A DNA stretch of 64,000 nucleotides from an uncultured Collinsella sp. (lineage in GTDB: Bacteria > Actinomycetota > Coriobacteriia > Coriobacteriales > Coriobacteriaceae). Positions 5,907 to 15,241 of this stretch are shown here, in pieces; position 1 is the stretch's first letter, and every line of letters starts with the position of its first letter. Below the pieces are notes generated by a model. That model had not been told where the DNA came from, ran no database searches, and saw only the letters and a program-made list of their open reading frames with translations. The position numbers were made by a program, and so were the translations under genes. The stretch spans positions 1 to 64,000 of the forward strand of contig CAKULD010000004.1 of the NCBI GenBank assembly GCA_934667065.1. Direction: 5' to 3'.

Positions 5907-8267
5907 CTACACGCGGCGCTTGAGTTGCGCTCCGCCCTCGCCGGGCATAAGACGACGAGCGTCGTAGACCGAGTCGACGCTGCTGATAGAGGCCAGCAGC
6001 GGATCCAGGCCACTCGCGTCCGAAATCTCGACCATAAAGCGCAGTGTTGCGATGCCCTCGCGGTTGGTCGACGTGGCGGCCGAAAGGATGTTGCCGCCCG
6101 CATCGCCGATGGCGATGGTGACATCCTTGAGCAGGCCCATGCGGTCCAGGCACTCGACCACGATCTCGACCTGGAAGAGGGTGTCAGCGGCGCCGTCCCA
6201 CTCCACGTCGATCATGCGCTCAGGGTGCTCCATAAGGCCCTTGACGTTGGGGCAGTTGGCACGGTGCACCGAGACACCGCGACCGCGCGTGATGAAGCCG
6301 ACGATATCGTCGCCCGTCACGGGATTGCAGCAATGCGCTAGGCGCACCAGCAGGCCGCTGTTGCTCTCGCCCTTGACGATGATGCCGTTGCTCGCGTTCT
6401 TGCCGCGCTTTTGCGGCTTGCGGTTGGAGCCGCGGGCAGGCTGTTTCACGACCTCGGCGATGGCCTCGGCCTTGGTGAGCTGCTCCTCGGGCTTGGGATC
6501 CAAGATTTGCTCGACCTTGTTGCCCACGGCACGCGGGGCGACCTTACCGGCACCGACGGCTGCAAACAGGTCCTCGAGCTGCTTAAAGTTCAGCTGCTCC
6601 GCCACGGCATTGAGCGCACGCGTCGAGCGCGGCGTGGAAATGCCGTATCCGCGCTTGCGCAGGTCCTTGGCCAGCATATCGCGACCGGCGGCAGCGTCGT
6701 CGTCCTTAGTCGCGGCGGCAAAGTAACGACGGATCTTGGACTTGGCCGAAGGCGTCTTGACGATCTTGAGCCAGTCGCGCGACGGCTTGGAACTCTTGTT
6801 GGTCAGAATCTCGACACGGTCGCCCGTCTTGATCTCGTGCGTGAGCGGGGCCACGGCACCGTTGATCTTGGCGCCCACGCAGTGGTTACCGACCTCGGTG
6901 TGGACAGCGTAGGCAAAGTCGAGCGGGGTGGAGCCGGCACGGAGCGCCATGACTTCGCCCTTGGGCGTAAAGACAAAGATCTCCTGGTCGAATAGGTCGA
7001 CCTTCAGCGAATGCAGATACTCCTTGGCATCGGTGATCTCGTCGGAGGCAGCCCAGTCGAGCGAATGCTTGAGCCAGTTGATCTGATCGTCCAGGCGCTG
7101 GGCATCATTGGTCTTGGAGGCAGACGATCCGCCCGACTTTTTATACAGCCAGTGGGCGGCGATGCCGTACTCGGCCTGCTCATGCATCTCGTAGGTTCGA
7201 ATCTGAATCTCGAGCGGGCGGGCCGTGGGACCGATAACCGTCGTGTGGAGCGACTGATAGTTATTGACCTTGGGCATGGCGATATAGTCTTTAAAGCGGC
7301 CGGGCATGGGGTGCCACAGCGTGTGCACCGCGCCGAGCGTGGAGTAGCAATCGCGTACCGAATGGGTAATGACGCGCAGCGCCACCAGGTCGTAGATCTC
7401 GGAGAACTCCTTGCCCTTGCGCTTCATCTTTTGGTAGATGGACCAATAGTGCTTGGAACGACCGTTGATCTGGAAGCCCTCAAGACCAATACGGTTGAGC
7501 TCGTCGGTGAGCGTCTTGATGGTCTCGGCCAGATAGCGCTCGCGAACCTCGCGCGACTCCGCCACCATGCGCGCGATGCGCTGGTAGGCGTCGGGCTCCA
7601 GATAGAAGAAGGACAGGTCCTCGAGTTCCCACTTAATGGAACTCATACCCAGACGATCGGCTAGGGGCGCATACACGTCCATGGTCTCGCGCGCCTTAAA
7701 CAGGCGACGATCCTCGCGCAGGGCCGCCAGCGTACGCATGTTATGCAGGCGATCGGCAAGTTTGACGATGATAACGCGAATGTCCTTGGACATGGCGAGG
7801 AACATCTTGCGCAGCGTGAGCGCCTGCTTCTCGTCCATGCTATCGACTTCGATGTTGGTGAGCTTGGTCACGCCATCGACAAGCTCGGCCACCGTATCGC
7901 CAAACAGGCCGGAGACATCGGCGAGTGAGGTTTCGGTATCCTCGACGGTATCGTGCAGCAGCGCGGCGCACACCACGTCGCAGTCCATCTTGAGGTCGGC
8001 CAAAATGATGGCCACCTCGACGGGATGGTTGATGTACATCTCGCCCGAGCGACGCTTTTGGTTGCAGTGCTTCTCGGCGGCAAAGCAGTAGGCCTGTTCC
8101 ACCTTGGAGAAGTCGTCCTCGTTCATATATTTGAGGCACAGGCGCTCCAGCTTGTCGTAGCTGTCCGCCATAATCTCGGGCGGCAGCTCATCGGCATGCT
8201 TATAGTGCTCCATCTCCGAGAACGGCTGGAGGGTGGAATCATGGGCGGTACGGGCTGCGGCATCCAT
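5907..8267 (-). CDS. rel: Bifunctional (p)ppGpp synthetase/hydrolase Rel
   Basis: The 786-residue protein has the full long-RSH architecture. The N-terminal HD hydrolase domain has INHPVEVA (His81) and LLHDTVED (His105-Asp106); the intact HD motif means hydrolase activity is expected. The synthetase domain follows with FKDYIAMPK, NNYQSLHTTVIGP and EIQIRT...HEQAEYGIAAHW. A TGS domain (about 430-490, FVFTPKGEV), an RRYF helical region and a C-terminal ACT domain (about 705-786) complete it. It makes and degrades the stringent-response alarmone (p)ppGpp on the ribosome. The ATG lies 15 nt after the recJ stop, so the two are probably co-transcribed. Confidence 0.95.
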   Translation of the reverse strand: MDAAARTAHDSTLQPFSEMEHYKHADELPPEIMADSYDKLERLCLKYMNEDDFSKVEQAYCFAAEKHCNQKRRSGEMYINHPVEVAIILADLKMDCDVVCAALLHDTVEDTETSLADVSGLFGDTVAELVDGVTKLTNIEVDSMDEKQALTLRKMFLAMSKDIRVIIVKLADRLHNMRTLAALREDRRLFKARETMDVYAPLADRLGMSSIKWELEDLSFFYLEPDAYQRIARMVAESREVRERYLAETIKTLTDELNRIGLEGFQINGRSKHYWSIYQKMKRKGKEFSEIYDLVALRVITHSVRDCYSTLGAVHTLWHPMPGRFKDYIAMPKVNNYQSLHTTVIGPTARPLEIQIRTYEMHEQAEYGIAAHWLYKKSGGSSASKTNDAQRLDDQINWLKHSLDWAASDEITDAKEYLHSLKVDLFDQEIFVFTPKGEVMALRAGSTPLDFAYAVHTEVGNHCVGAKINGAVAPLTHEIKTGDRVEILTNKSSKPSRDWLKIVKTPSAKSKIRRYFAAATKDDDAAAGRDMLAKDLRKRGYGISTPRSTRALNAVAEQLNFKQLEDLFAAVGAGKVAPRAVGNKVEQILDPKPEEQLTKAEAIAEVVKQPARGSNRKPQKRGKNASNGIIVKGESNSGLLVRLAHCCNPVTGDDIVGFITRGRGVSVHRANCPNVKGLMEHPERMIDVEWDGAADTLFQVEIVVECLDRMGLLKDVTIAIGDAGGNILSAATSTNREGIATLRFMVEISDASGLDPLLASISSVDSVYDARRLMPGEGGAQLKRRV

Positions 8268-8282
8268 CGAGGTCCCCTTCCC

Positions 8283-11200
8283 CTAGGCCCGCGGTACGAT
8301 CGGGCGGTTAACTTTGGCTAGCATATCAGAAGCGCACGAATCGAGCGCCCAGCTCCGGAAAGCCGAGAACTCCATGCGCGAGCGCAAGCCCTCCAAATAG
8401 CGGATTGACCTGCTCAATTGCACGCGACCGGGGTTTTCGGCCATCGCGATGCGACGTGTGTCGTCAAATCCCGAAACGCGGCAGAAACCAAGCTCTTCGA
8501 AGATTCCCAGGCCACTTTCCACCGAGCGCTCGTCAACCGGTGTGCGGGCATCGATGGCAAGGCACATCTGCGCGATATCGATATCGCTCGCGCTAAACGA
8601 ATCGTCTCCGGTCTTGCCGCGGTTGGAGCGCCACATAGTCTGCAGCGCGCGATAGAGCGTGACGAGCTCGCCGCGCTCGGGCGCATAGCAATCGAGCAGG
8701 CGCTCGTTGATGCGGGCGTCGCGTGACGAATAGAGCAGGTGGATCACGGCGGGCTGCCCGTCGCGGCCGGCACGCCCGCTCATCTGGTTGAACTCGATAG
8801 CGCCAAACGGCATGTGATAGAGCACGACATGGCGGATATCGGGCAGGTTCACGCCCTCACCAAAGGCAGAGGTCGAAACGATGCAGCTGAGGCTTCCGTC
8901 TCGAAACGCCTCCTCCACACGTCGGCGATCGGAACGTGCAAGCCCCGCGTTATAGAACGCGATGCGGGTCGCGCAATCGGGCACGCGCTTACGCAGCGTC
9001 TTGGCAAGCGCCACGGACTGGTCGCGCGAGTTGACGTAGATGACGGTCTTCTCCCCCGTCGCCACAATGGACACCAGGCGGTTCTCGCGGCTCGCAAGAT
9101 CGCGATCGTCCTCGAGTTGCAGGTTCTCGCGCACCGTCTCGTCGACCACCGTGCGGGTAATCGGCAGCACGCGGGCGAGCTCGGCCACGACCGGAGCCGT
9201 CGCGGTGGCCGTCGCGGCCATAACGACCGGGTCGCCCAGGGCCTTGAGGATATCGGGCATGTCAAGATAGGCACTGCGGTCGCCGCCCTTGGCAAGACCG
9301 GCATGGTGCGCCTCATCGATAACGACAAAGCCGATGCGCCCGGAGCGCGCGAAGCGGTCGCGGTGAATGGACAGGAACTCGGGCGTCGTGAGCACGATGC
9401 CGGTGCGGCCCGAGGCCAAGCCGGCAAACACGTCATCGCGCGCGGCCTCCACGGTCTCGCCAGTCAGCACGCCGACGCCAATGCCGAGCGCGGCCATCGT
9501 CGACGAGAGGTGATAGGCCTGGTCGGCAACGAGCGCGCGCAACGGATAGACAAAGATGCTCGCACGCCCACGAAGAACCGCCTCGCGCGCGGCATGCACG
9601 TGGAAGATGAGGGACTTGCCGCGCCCCGTCCCCATGACGGCCAGAACACTTTGGTGATCGGCCAGGGCATCGAGTGCCTCGACTTGCGCGCGGTGCGGCT
9701 GGCTCGAGCCGATAAAGCTGTGGATGAGCGAGCGCGTGAGCTCGGTGTAGGAAAGCTGGGCGAGTGTCTGACGCTTGCGAGACTCCAGGCGAAGACCGGC
9801 GTCCGCAGGCTCAACGCCACGGCGAAGCTCGCATGCCGGGTCGTCAACGCCGGGCGCCGTGGTATCGCGGACCAGAACATCCTTGATCATGAGCTTGGGC
9901 TTTACGCGGCCCTGCCAATGCTCGGCCACGGCTTCGAACACCAAGTCGACCGCGCTATCGCAATTGATGAGCTTATCGATCTGCGGCACGCGGAACATGA
10001 TGGCCGGCACGCTCGCAGCGCCATCCGTCGCCACAAAGCGCATGTGCTCGCCGGTCTTACCCACCACGGCGCGATCGCACATCGTCACGCCCTCGGCGGC
10101 CAGCAGCGGTACCTTGTTGCCTTGGCCAAACGGCTCAAGGCGGGAAATCTGCTCGATGGTCTCGATATTCAGCTCGGAAAGGTCGACGGTGGCGGCAACC
10201 TCGTCGGTGTCCTCAAAGTCCTCGGCGGGAAGCTCGGACAGCACGGCGGAAAGGCGGCGGCGGAACTCATCGAGCTTGGATGCCTCGATGGTCACGCCCA
10301 CCGCGCCCGCATGCCCGCCGCGACGAATCAGCAGGTCGGAGCAGCGCTCGACGGCGTCGAACAGGTTGACCTTGCCCACCGAGCGACCCGAACCGCGCGC
10401 GATACCGTCCTCGATCGAGAACAGCAGCGCCGGCACGTGATAGCGGTTGGTCAGACGGCTTGCCACGATGCCCTTGACGCCCTCGTGCCAGCCCTCGCCG
10501 CCCACGACGATTGCGCGGCCGCCATCGTAGGCTTCCTCGACCTTTGCCATGGCATCGCGCGTGAGTTCCGCCTCGATCTCGCGACGCTGGCGGTTAATCT
10601 CCTCGAGCTCGGCCGCCAGCGCGCTTGCATCGATAGGATCGCGGGCAAGCAGCAGGTCGAGCGCCAGCTTGGGATCGGCCATGCGGCCGGCGGCGTTTAA
10701 GCGGGGAATGAGCGAAAACGACAGCCCATCTGCCGTAATCGTGGATAGGTCGGCCTTGGCCAGCGCGGCAAGCGCGATGTAGCCGGGGCGAGCGGTCACG
10801 CGCATCTGCTGAATGCCCTCGGCAACCAGCGCGCGGTTTTCGGGCGTGAGCGGCATCATGTCGGACACGGTGCCCAGCGCCGCAACCTCAATCAGCGAAC
10901 GCCAATACGACGGCTTGCCCAGGCGCTCGCCCAGAACCTGCACCAGCTTAAGTGCTACGCCGGCACCGGCAAGCTCACGCGATGGGCCCTTGTCCTCGAG
11001 CTTGGGGTCAGTCAGCGGCACGCCCTGCGGCACCTGGTCGGACGGCTCGTGATGGTCCGTGACCACCAAGTCGATTCCCAGGCTCTCCAGATAGGAAACC
11101 TCTTCCTTGGCGGCGATACCGTTGTCGACGGTCACGATCAGATTGGGCTGGGCGAGCTCGTTCACACGGTCGAGCGCCGCGCGCGAAAGACCGTAGCCCT

Positions 11201-11570
11201 CGTCAAAACGATGCGGGATAAACGGCGTGACGTTGGCGCCAAACGTACGCAGTGCCTCGGTCAGCAGGCAGGTCGACGTAATACCGTCAACATCGAAGTC
11301 GCCGAAGACGGCGATGTGCTCGTGGTTGCGAATAGCACGCTCAACGCGGTCGGCAACGACCGACATACCCGGAATAACGAGCGGGTCGGCCCAGTCGCGG
11401 TCGAGCGAAGGCGTCAAAAACAGCTGGCCCTCCTCGATGGAGCCAATGCCGTGCGCGACCATGATGCGCGCCACCAACCCGGGAATGCCCAGACCGGCCG
11501 AAAGCTCCTTTTCGAGCTCGGGATTTTGCCGAGCGACCGCCCAGCGATGCGTCGTCTTAAGCGATGACAT
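8283..11570 (-). CDS. recJ: RecJ exonuclease fused to a RecQ-like helicase
   Basis: This is one frame of about 1095 residues from the ATG at 11570 (a GTG at 11615 is possible). Numbering from that GTG, the N-terminal two-thirds is a complete RecJ: DFDVDG (106-111), VTVDNG, VTDHH (DHH 187-189), RLNAAGRM and the DHHA1 signature RGGHAGAVG (about 431), then an OB-like region. From about 625 a superfamily 2 helicase follows: MGTGRGKS (Walker A, 662-668), VIDEAHHA (767-770), ATATAT, and NQMSGRAGRDG (motif VI, about 947). It should unwind DNA and digest the 5' single strand in one polypeptide, the RecJ plus RecQ step of RecF-pathway repair. Usual RecJ is 550-750 residues. Upstream is a TATAAT -10 on the minus strand (11684-11679). 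Confidence 0.92.
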   Translation of the reverse strand: MSSLKTTHRWAVARQNPELEKELSAGLGIPGLVARIMVAHGIGSIEEGQLFLTPSLDRDWADPLVIPGMSVVADRVERAIRNHEHIAVFGDFDVDGITSTCLLTEALRTFGANVTPFIPHRFDEGYGLSRAALDRVNELAQPNLIVTVDNGIAAKEEVSYLESLGIDLVVTDHHEPSDQVPQGVPLTDPKLEDKGPSRELAGAGVALKLVQVLGERLGKPSYWRSLIEVAALGTVSDMMPLTPENRALVAEGIQQMRVTARPGYIALAALAKADLSTITADGLSFSLIPRLNAAGRMADPKLALDLLLARDPIDASALAAELEEINRQRREIEAELTRDAMAKVEEAYDGGRAIVVGGEGWHEGVKGIVASRLTNRYHVPALLFSIEDGIARGSGRSVGKVNLFDAVERCSDLLIRRGGHAGAVGVTIEASKLDEFRRRLSAVLSELPAEDFEDTDEVAATVDLSELNIETIEQISRLEPFGQGNKVPLLAAEGVTMCDRAVVGKTGEHMRFVATDGAASVPAIMFRVPQIDKLINCDSAVDLVFEAVAEHWQGRVKPKLMIKDVLVRDTTAPGVDDPACELRRGVEPADAGLRLESRKRQTLAQLSYTELTRSLIHSFIGSSQPHRAQVEALDALADHQSVLAVMGTGRGKSLIFHVHAAREAVLRGRASIFVYPLRALVADQAYHLSSTMAALGIGVGVLTGETVEAARDDVFAGLASGRTGIVLTTPEFLSIHRDRFARSGRIGFVVIDEAHHAGLAKGGDRSAYLDMPDILKALGDPVVMAATATATAPVVAELARVLPITRTVVDETVRENLQLEDDRDLASRENRLVSIVATGEKTVIYVNSRDQSVALAKTLRKRVPDCATRIAFYNAGLARSDRRRVEEAFRDGSLSCIVSTSAFGEGVNLPDIRHVVLYHMPFGAIEFNQMSGRAGRDGQPAVIHLLYSSRDARINERLLDCYAPERGELVTLYRALQTMWRSNRGKTGDDSFSASDIDIAQMCLAIDARTPVDERSVESGLGIFEELGFCRVSGFDDTRRIAMAENPGRVQLSRSIRYLEGLRSRMEFSAFRSWALDSCASDMLAKVNRPIVPRA

Positions 11571-11678
11571 AGGCGCCCACCCCCGATAGGGGCAGGTCGC
11601 CGCGATACCTCTCACGGTTCATAGCGATGAGTCCTCTGTGTATGCCCGCTTCGGCAGGCAGATCTGTTGAACGGATTT

Positions 11679-11684
11679 ATTATA
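11679..11684 (-). promoter_or_regulatory. -10 element of the recJ-rel operon
   Basis: A consensus TATAAT on the minus strand, about 110 bp upstream of the recJ ATG, in the divergent space with the BASS transporter gene. No good -35 was found at 16-18 bp. Confidence 0.4.
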
Positions 11685-11845
11685 CCGTGCGGCACGGACG
11701 CAAAACGCCGCAGTACGCCCCGGTTTCGGTAAACGAAGGCGGTAATATCCTGGTAATAATCGAGCGTTTCTGCCGCGCGAACGTATGCAAGCGTCTAGCA
11801 TATCCATGCAAATGCATTCACGAGCAAAGGGAGTCGCAGGGATAT

Positions 11846-12844
11846 ATGAAGCAATGGGTTGGACTGGGCAAGTTTCTCGCGGGGCACATGCAGGTCATCG
11901 TTCCGATTTGCGTGGCGCTCGGTGTGCTCTTTCCCCAGCAGATCGGCGTGCTCAAGCCCATCGTGCCCACCCTGTTTGCCTTTATGACGTTTCAGGGAGC
12001 ACTGAGCAACACCTTCCATCAGGTGGCCGAGGTATTCCGTCGTCCGCTACACCTGATTCTGGCGCTGTTGGTCTCGGCAGTGCTCATCCCCATCGCCGCC
12101 TATGCCATGGGATCGTTGTTCTTTGGTTCCAACCCCAACCTTGTCTGCGGCATCGTGCTCGAATACAGCGTGCCCGTAGCCGTCACCGCCTTTATGTGGA
12201 TCAGCATGTTCGGCGGCAACGGCCCGCTCGCGCTCACCATCATTCTGACGTCCTCGGTCATCTCGCCCGTGACGATTCCGCTCACGCTCAAGCTCCTGCT
12301 GGGCGCCACCGTTTCGATCGATGTGCCGAGCATGATGCAGAACATGGCCTTTATGATCGCCATCCCCGCCGTGCTCGGCATCGTCATCAACGAACTCACG
12401 CGCGGCTGGGGTCACGAGAAGCTCTCCCCCGCGCTCTCGCCCGCCTGCAAGTTCATGATGATGGGCGTCATCGCGTCCAACTCCACCGCCATGAGCGAGT
12501 ACGTGCTGCACATGAATGTTGAGCGTCTGGAAGTCGCCCTCTTTATCCTGGTGTTCGCCATCAGCGGCTTTATCATCGGCATTCTGGTCGCACGCGCCCT
12601 GCACCTGCCGTATAGCGAGACGACCACCATGTGCTTTACCTGCGGCATGCGCAATATCTCTTCGGGCGCCGTCATCGCCACGCAATATTTTCCCGGCGAG
12701 GTCGTGTTCCCCGTCATGTGCGGCACGCTGTTCCAACAGGTGCTGGCCTCGATTATCGGGCACCTCTTTGAGCGCCTGACCGGCGAGGAGCGCGCCAAAC
12801 AGCGCAAACGCGTCGAGGCCGGCCGCGACGCAATGGCACGCTAG
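11846..12844 (+). CDS. Bile acid:sodium symporter (BASS) family transporter
   Basis: Starting at the ATG at 11846 (CAGGGA just upstream), this is a membrane protein of about 332 residues with nine or ten hydrophobic segments. It shows the BASS features: a glycine- and proline-broken helix around IVLEYSVPVAVTAFMW, and FTCGMRNISSGAVIATQYFP in the second half, resembling the conserved GMRN region of the fold. Members move organic anions with sodium; this one resembles the bacterial group of uncharacterised symporters, and bile acid need not be its substrate. It is convergent with the DUF4931 gene, 30 nt away. Confidence 0.8.
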   Translation: MKQWVGLGKFLAGHMQVIVPICVALGVLFPQQIGVLKPIVPTLFAFMTFQGALSNTFHQVAEVFRRPLHLILALLVSAVLIPIAAYAMGSLFFGSNPNLVCGIVLEYSVPVAVTAFMWISMFGGNGPLALTIILTSSVISPVTIPLTLKLLLGATVSIDVPSMMQNMAFMIAIPAVLGIVINELTRGWGHEKLSPALSPACKFMMMGVIASNSTAMSEYVLHMNVERLEVALFILVFAISGFIIGILVARALHLPYSETTTMCFTCGMRNISSGAVIATQYFPGEVVFPVMCGTLFQQVLASIIGHLFERLTGEERAKQRKRVEAGRDAMAR

Positions 12845-12874
12845 GCCATCCGCATCGCGCGGACGTTCGCCTTG

Positions 12875-13672
12875 CTACGCGAGCGCTTCCAGATGCGCGC
12901 GCAGGCGCTCCGTATCGATATCGAGCGTGGTCTCGGCATTGACCTGGGCCAGACGATAGCCCACAAAGTAGGGCGATACCACCCAACGCGGAAGTGCCTT
13001 GGCGATGGTTCGGCCGTCCATGTGGTAGAAGAACAAGTTGTACGACTCCGCGCGACCGCCGTGGTGCTCGTGAAGGATATAGCGTAGGGCCACTTGAATC
13101 GCATCGGCGAATAGATCGGCCTCGGCTTGGTCGTGCGCGTCATCGCTGGCGGCGATTCCCTGCGGGGCCGAGACGTTGACCTCAAAGAATCCCATGATGG
13201 GCTCGGTCGAGATATTGACCGCGACCCTTCCCCGCCGCCAAACATTAATGCCCTCAAAGTTGGCGGGGGTCAGCGCCGCGTAGCCGTCCTCCTGCTCCAA
13301 ACCCACAATCTGCATGTGTGGATGCGTCAAGCTTCCGCCCGAAAGCGGGCCTTTATTCTTGTACATGAGCACACTGCGGTACTGTTGGGATTCGATCATC
13401 TGCTGCCAGCAGCCCAGGGCGAACCGCATCACATGGTGCAGCTCGTCCGGTACATAGGTCACCAAATCGGCGTCGTGGTCGGATGACTCGATCAATACGG
13501 TCTGGCGAGTGGCCCGTAGGGTCTTGAATTTATTCTCGAGCCAGATGCAGTCACCGTCGCGCCGGATGATATTGGCGAGTTCCTCGGTATCGCAAAAGGG
13601 GCACGCGGTGCCGGGACGACGGTTGTCGTCGGGCTTACCGTTCGCCTGCTGAACGTCAAATACCAGCGCCAC
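12875..13672 (-). CDS. DUF4931 / GalT-HIT-like protein
   Basis: The 265-residue protein belongs to the histidine-triad superfamily of nucleotidyltransferases related to GalT. It has a zinc knuckle-like CPFC (Cys24, Cys27) and a triad segment SLTHPHMQI (His117, His119), preceded by MYKNKGPLSGGS, which resembles the GalT active-site context. Family knowledge suggests nucleotide-sugar or dinucleotide chemistry, but the substrate is unknown. It starts 3 nt after the cutC stop, so the pair is almost certainly one transcript. Confidence 0.75.
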   Translation of the reverse strand: MALVFDVQQANGKPDDNRRPGTACPFCDTEELANIIRRDGDCIWLENKFKTLRATRQTVLIESSDHDADLVTYVPDELHHVMRFALGCWQQMIESQQYRSVLMYKNKGPLSGGSLTHPHMQIVGLEQEDGYAALTPANFEGINVWRRGRVAVNISTEPIMGFFEVNVSAPQGIAASDDAHDQAEADLFADAIQVALRYILHEHHGGRAESYNLFFYHMDGRTIAKALPRWVVSPYFVGYRLAQVNAETTLDIDTERLRAHLEALA

Positions 13673-13675
13673 GGG

Positions 13676-14353
13676 TTATACCTCCAGCGGCACGATCTTG
13701 GTGCCATGGAGCTCGGAGACGCCCAGTGCCGCCGCCACGGTATCGCGATTGGCCGTGGAAATGCCGCCACCGGGAAGAATGGTCAGGCGATCGCCCGCAT
13801 ACTCGATTAAGCGGGTCAGGTGATCGAAATTGCCCTCGATCGGCGTACCGGCCGCGCCACCATGCGTCAGGACGCGCGTGACGCCACAGTCGGCGAGCGT
13901 ATCAATGGCATCCAGCTGAGCCTCGGGCGAGAGCTGGTCGAATGCCATATGGAAGGTGATGTCGACGGACTCGCGCTTGCACTCCTCGTTCGCGCAACCT
14001 GCAGCCATCACGAGGGCGCCGAGCGTGAGTTCGTCGAGCGCCCAGCCGCCGGCGCAGGGCTTGCAGCACCCAAAGACCAGACCGTCAACGCCGGCACTCA
14101 CGGCAAGGCCTAAGTCCATCTCCATCATGCGCAGCTCGTCCTGGTTGTAATGAAAGTCGCCACCACGCGGGCGTATCATGCACATCACTCGCGCGTCATG
14201 CTCGTGAGCATAGTTGACCGCAGCGCTGATGACGCCAGCCGAAGGCGTGGTGCCACCGACGGCGAGGTTGTCACACAGCTCAATGCGCCCCGCACCGGCC
14301 TTGATGGCCACCGGTACCCGCTCATAGTTCTCGGCGCAAAATTCGTATAGCAT
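13676..14353 (-). CDS. cutC: CutC family protein
   Basis: A TIM-barrel protein of about 225 residues beginning MLYEFCAENYE at the ATG 14353, with GGGGG seven bases upstream; the longer frame lacks a site. Diagnostic CutC segments are GAGRIELCDNLAVGGTTPS, MIRPRGGDFHY, DGLVFGC, ITFHMAFD, VLTHGGA and ILPGGGIS. The copper-homeostasis role assigned in E. coli has been questioned, and the fold suggests an enzyme. No copper pump or regulator is nearby; the linked DUF4931 gene hints instead at sugar-phosphate or nucleotide metabolism. Confidence 0.9.
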   Translation of the reverse strand: MLYEFCAENYERVPVAIKAGAGRIELCDNLAVGGTTPSAGVISAAVNYAHEHDARVMCMIRPRGGDFHYNQDELRMMEMDLGLAVSAGVDGLVFGCCKPCAGGWALDELTLGALVMAAGCANEECKRESVDITFHMAFDQLSPEAQLDAIDTLADCGVTRVLTHGGAAGTPIEGNFDHLTRLIEYAGDRLTILPGGGISTANRDTVAAALGVSELHGTKIVPLEV

Positions 14354-14412
14354 AGATAGCCCCCAGAAGACAGCAAATGTTTTCCGACGGGCATTGTCAC
14401 ACATCCCCATGA

Positions 14413-14479
14413 AGTTGCGGTGGAATAGGGACTGTTTTGGCATCTGGAGCCTCCAATTAGTCCCTATTTCACCGCAACT
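14413..14479. repeat. 67-bp inverted repeat with AGGGACT arms
   Basis: Arms 14413-14433 and 14459-14479 (21 bp, one mismatch) enclose 25 bp. It lies between the cutC start and the livF terminator and contains no gene. The arms carry the ATAGGGACT core also seen in other intergenic hairpins of this window. Confidence 0.7.
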
Positions 14480-14517
14480 AAAAAAGGGGCGCTGACCGAG
14501 ATAGTCAGCGCCCCTTT
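14480..14517 (-). terminator. Terminator of the liv operon
   Basis: GGGGCGCTGAC (14486-14496) pairs with GTCAGCGCCCC (14504-14514); on the minus strand TTTTTT follows. It is 10-14 nt past the livF stop. Confidence 0.85.
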
Positions 14518-14527
14518 GTTGAACGGA

Positions 14528-15241
14528 TTAACCGCCAAGATAGGCTTTGCGAACGTTGTCGTCGTGCAGGAGCTCTTGGCCGGTGCCGGTCATGGTGATC
14601 TTACCGGTCTCGAGCACGTAGCCGCGCGTGGCGATCGAAAGCGCCATCTGCGCGTTCTGCTCGACCAGAAGCACCGTGGTGCCGGCCTTGTGCAGATCCT
14701 CGACAATCTGGAAGATCTGCTCGATCAGAATCGGCGCCAGGCCCATGGAGGGCTCGTCGAGCATGAGCAGCTTGGGGTTGCTCATAAGGGCGCGGCCCAT
14801 AACGAGCATCTGCTGCTCGCCGCCCGAAAGGGTGCCGGCCACCTGGCGGCGGCGCTCCTTAAGGCGCGGGAACTGCTCGTATACGCGCTCAAGACCCGGG
14901 GCTACCGTGGACTTGGGCTGCGTGTAGGCGCCCATCTCCAGATTCTCCTCGACCGTCATCTGCAAAAAGGCGCGACGGCCCTCGGGAACCTGAGCCAGGC
15001 CCTTGCTCACCAGCTTGTCGGCGGGCGTATGGGTAATGTCCTCGCCCATAAACTTGATGGAGCCGGTTTTGGAGCGCAGCAGGCCCGAGACGGTCTTAAG
15101 CGTCGTGGACTTGCCGGCGCCGTTGGCACCAATCAGGGCCACGATCTCGCCCTCATTGACGTTAAAGGAGATGTCCTTGATGGCGTGGATGGCGCCGTAC
15201 CAGACATTGATGTTGTAGACGGAAAGCATCGGCTCTGCCAT
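14528..15241 (-). CDS. livF: Branched-chain amino acid ABC transporter ATPase LivF
   Basis: The 237-residue ABC ATPase has Walker A GANGAGKS (38-45), the Q-loop region GLAQVPEGRRAF, the signature LSGGEQQM, Walker B LLMLDEP and the H-loop region, with the typical LivF length. It powers uptake together with LivG at the LivHM permease. It abuts livG directly (start at 15241, livG stop at 15242) and is the last gene of livJ2-livJ1-livH-livM-livG-livF. Confidence 0.94.
   Translation of the reverse strand: MAEPMLSVYNINVWYGAIHAIKDISFNVNEGEIVALIGANGAGKSTTLKTVSGLLRSKTGSIKFMGEDITHTPADKLVSKGLAQVPEGRRAFLQMTVEENLEMGAYTQPKSTVAPGLERVYEQFPRLKERRRQVAGTLSGGEQQMLVMGRALMSNPKLLMLDEPSMGLAPILIEQIFQIVEDLHKAGTTVLLVEQNAQMALSIATRGYVLETGKITMTGTGQELLHDDNVRKAYLGG

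Noticed and set aside
8739..10700. 653-codon ORF antisense to recJ
   Set aside because: Composition of an antisense shadow; the recJ-helicase frame has all its motifs.
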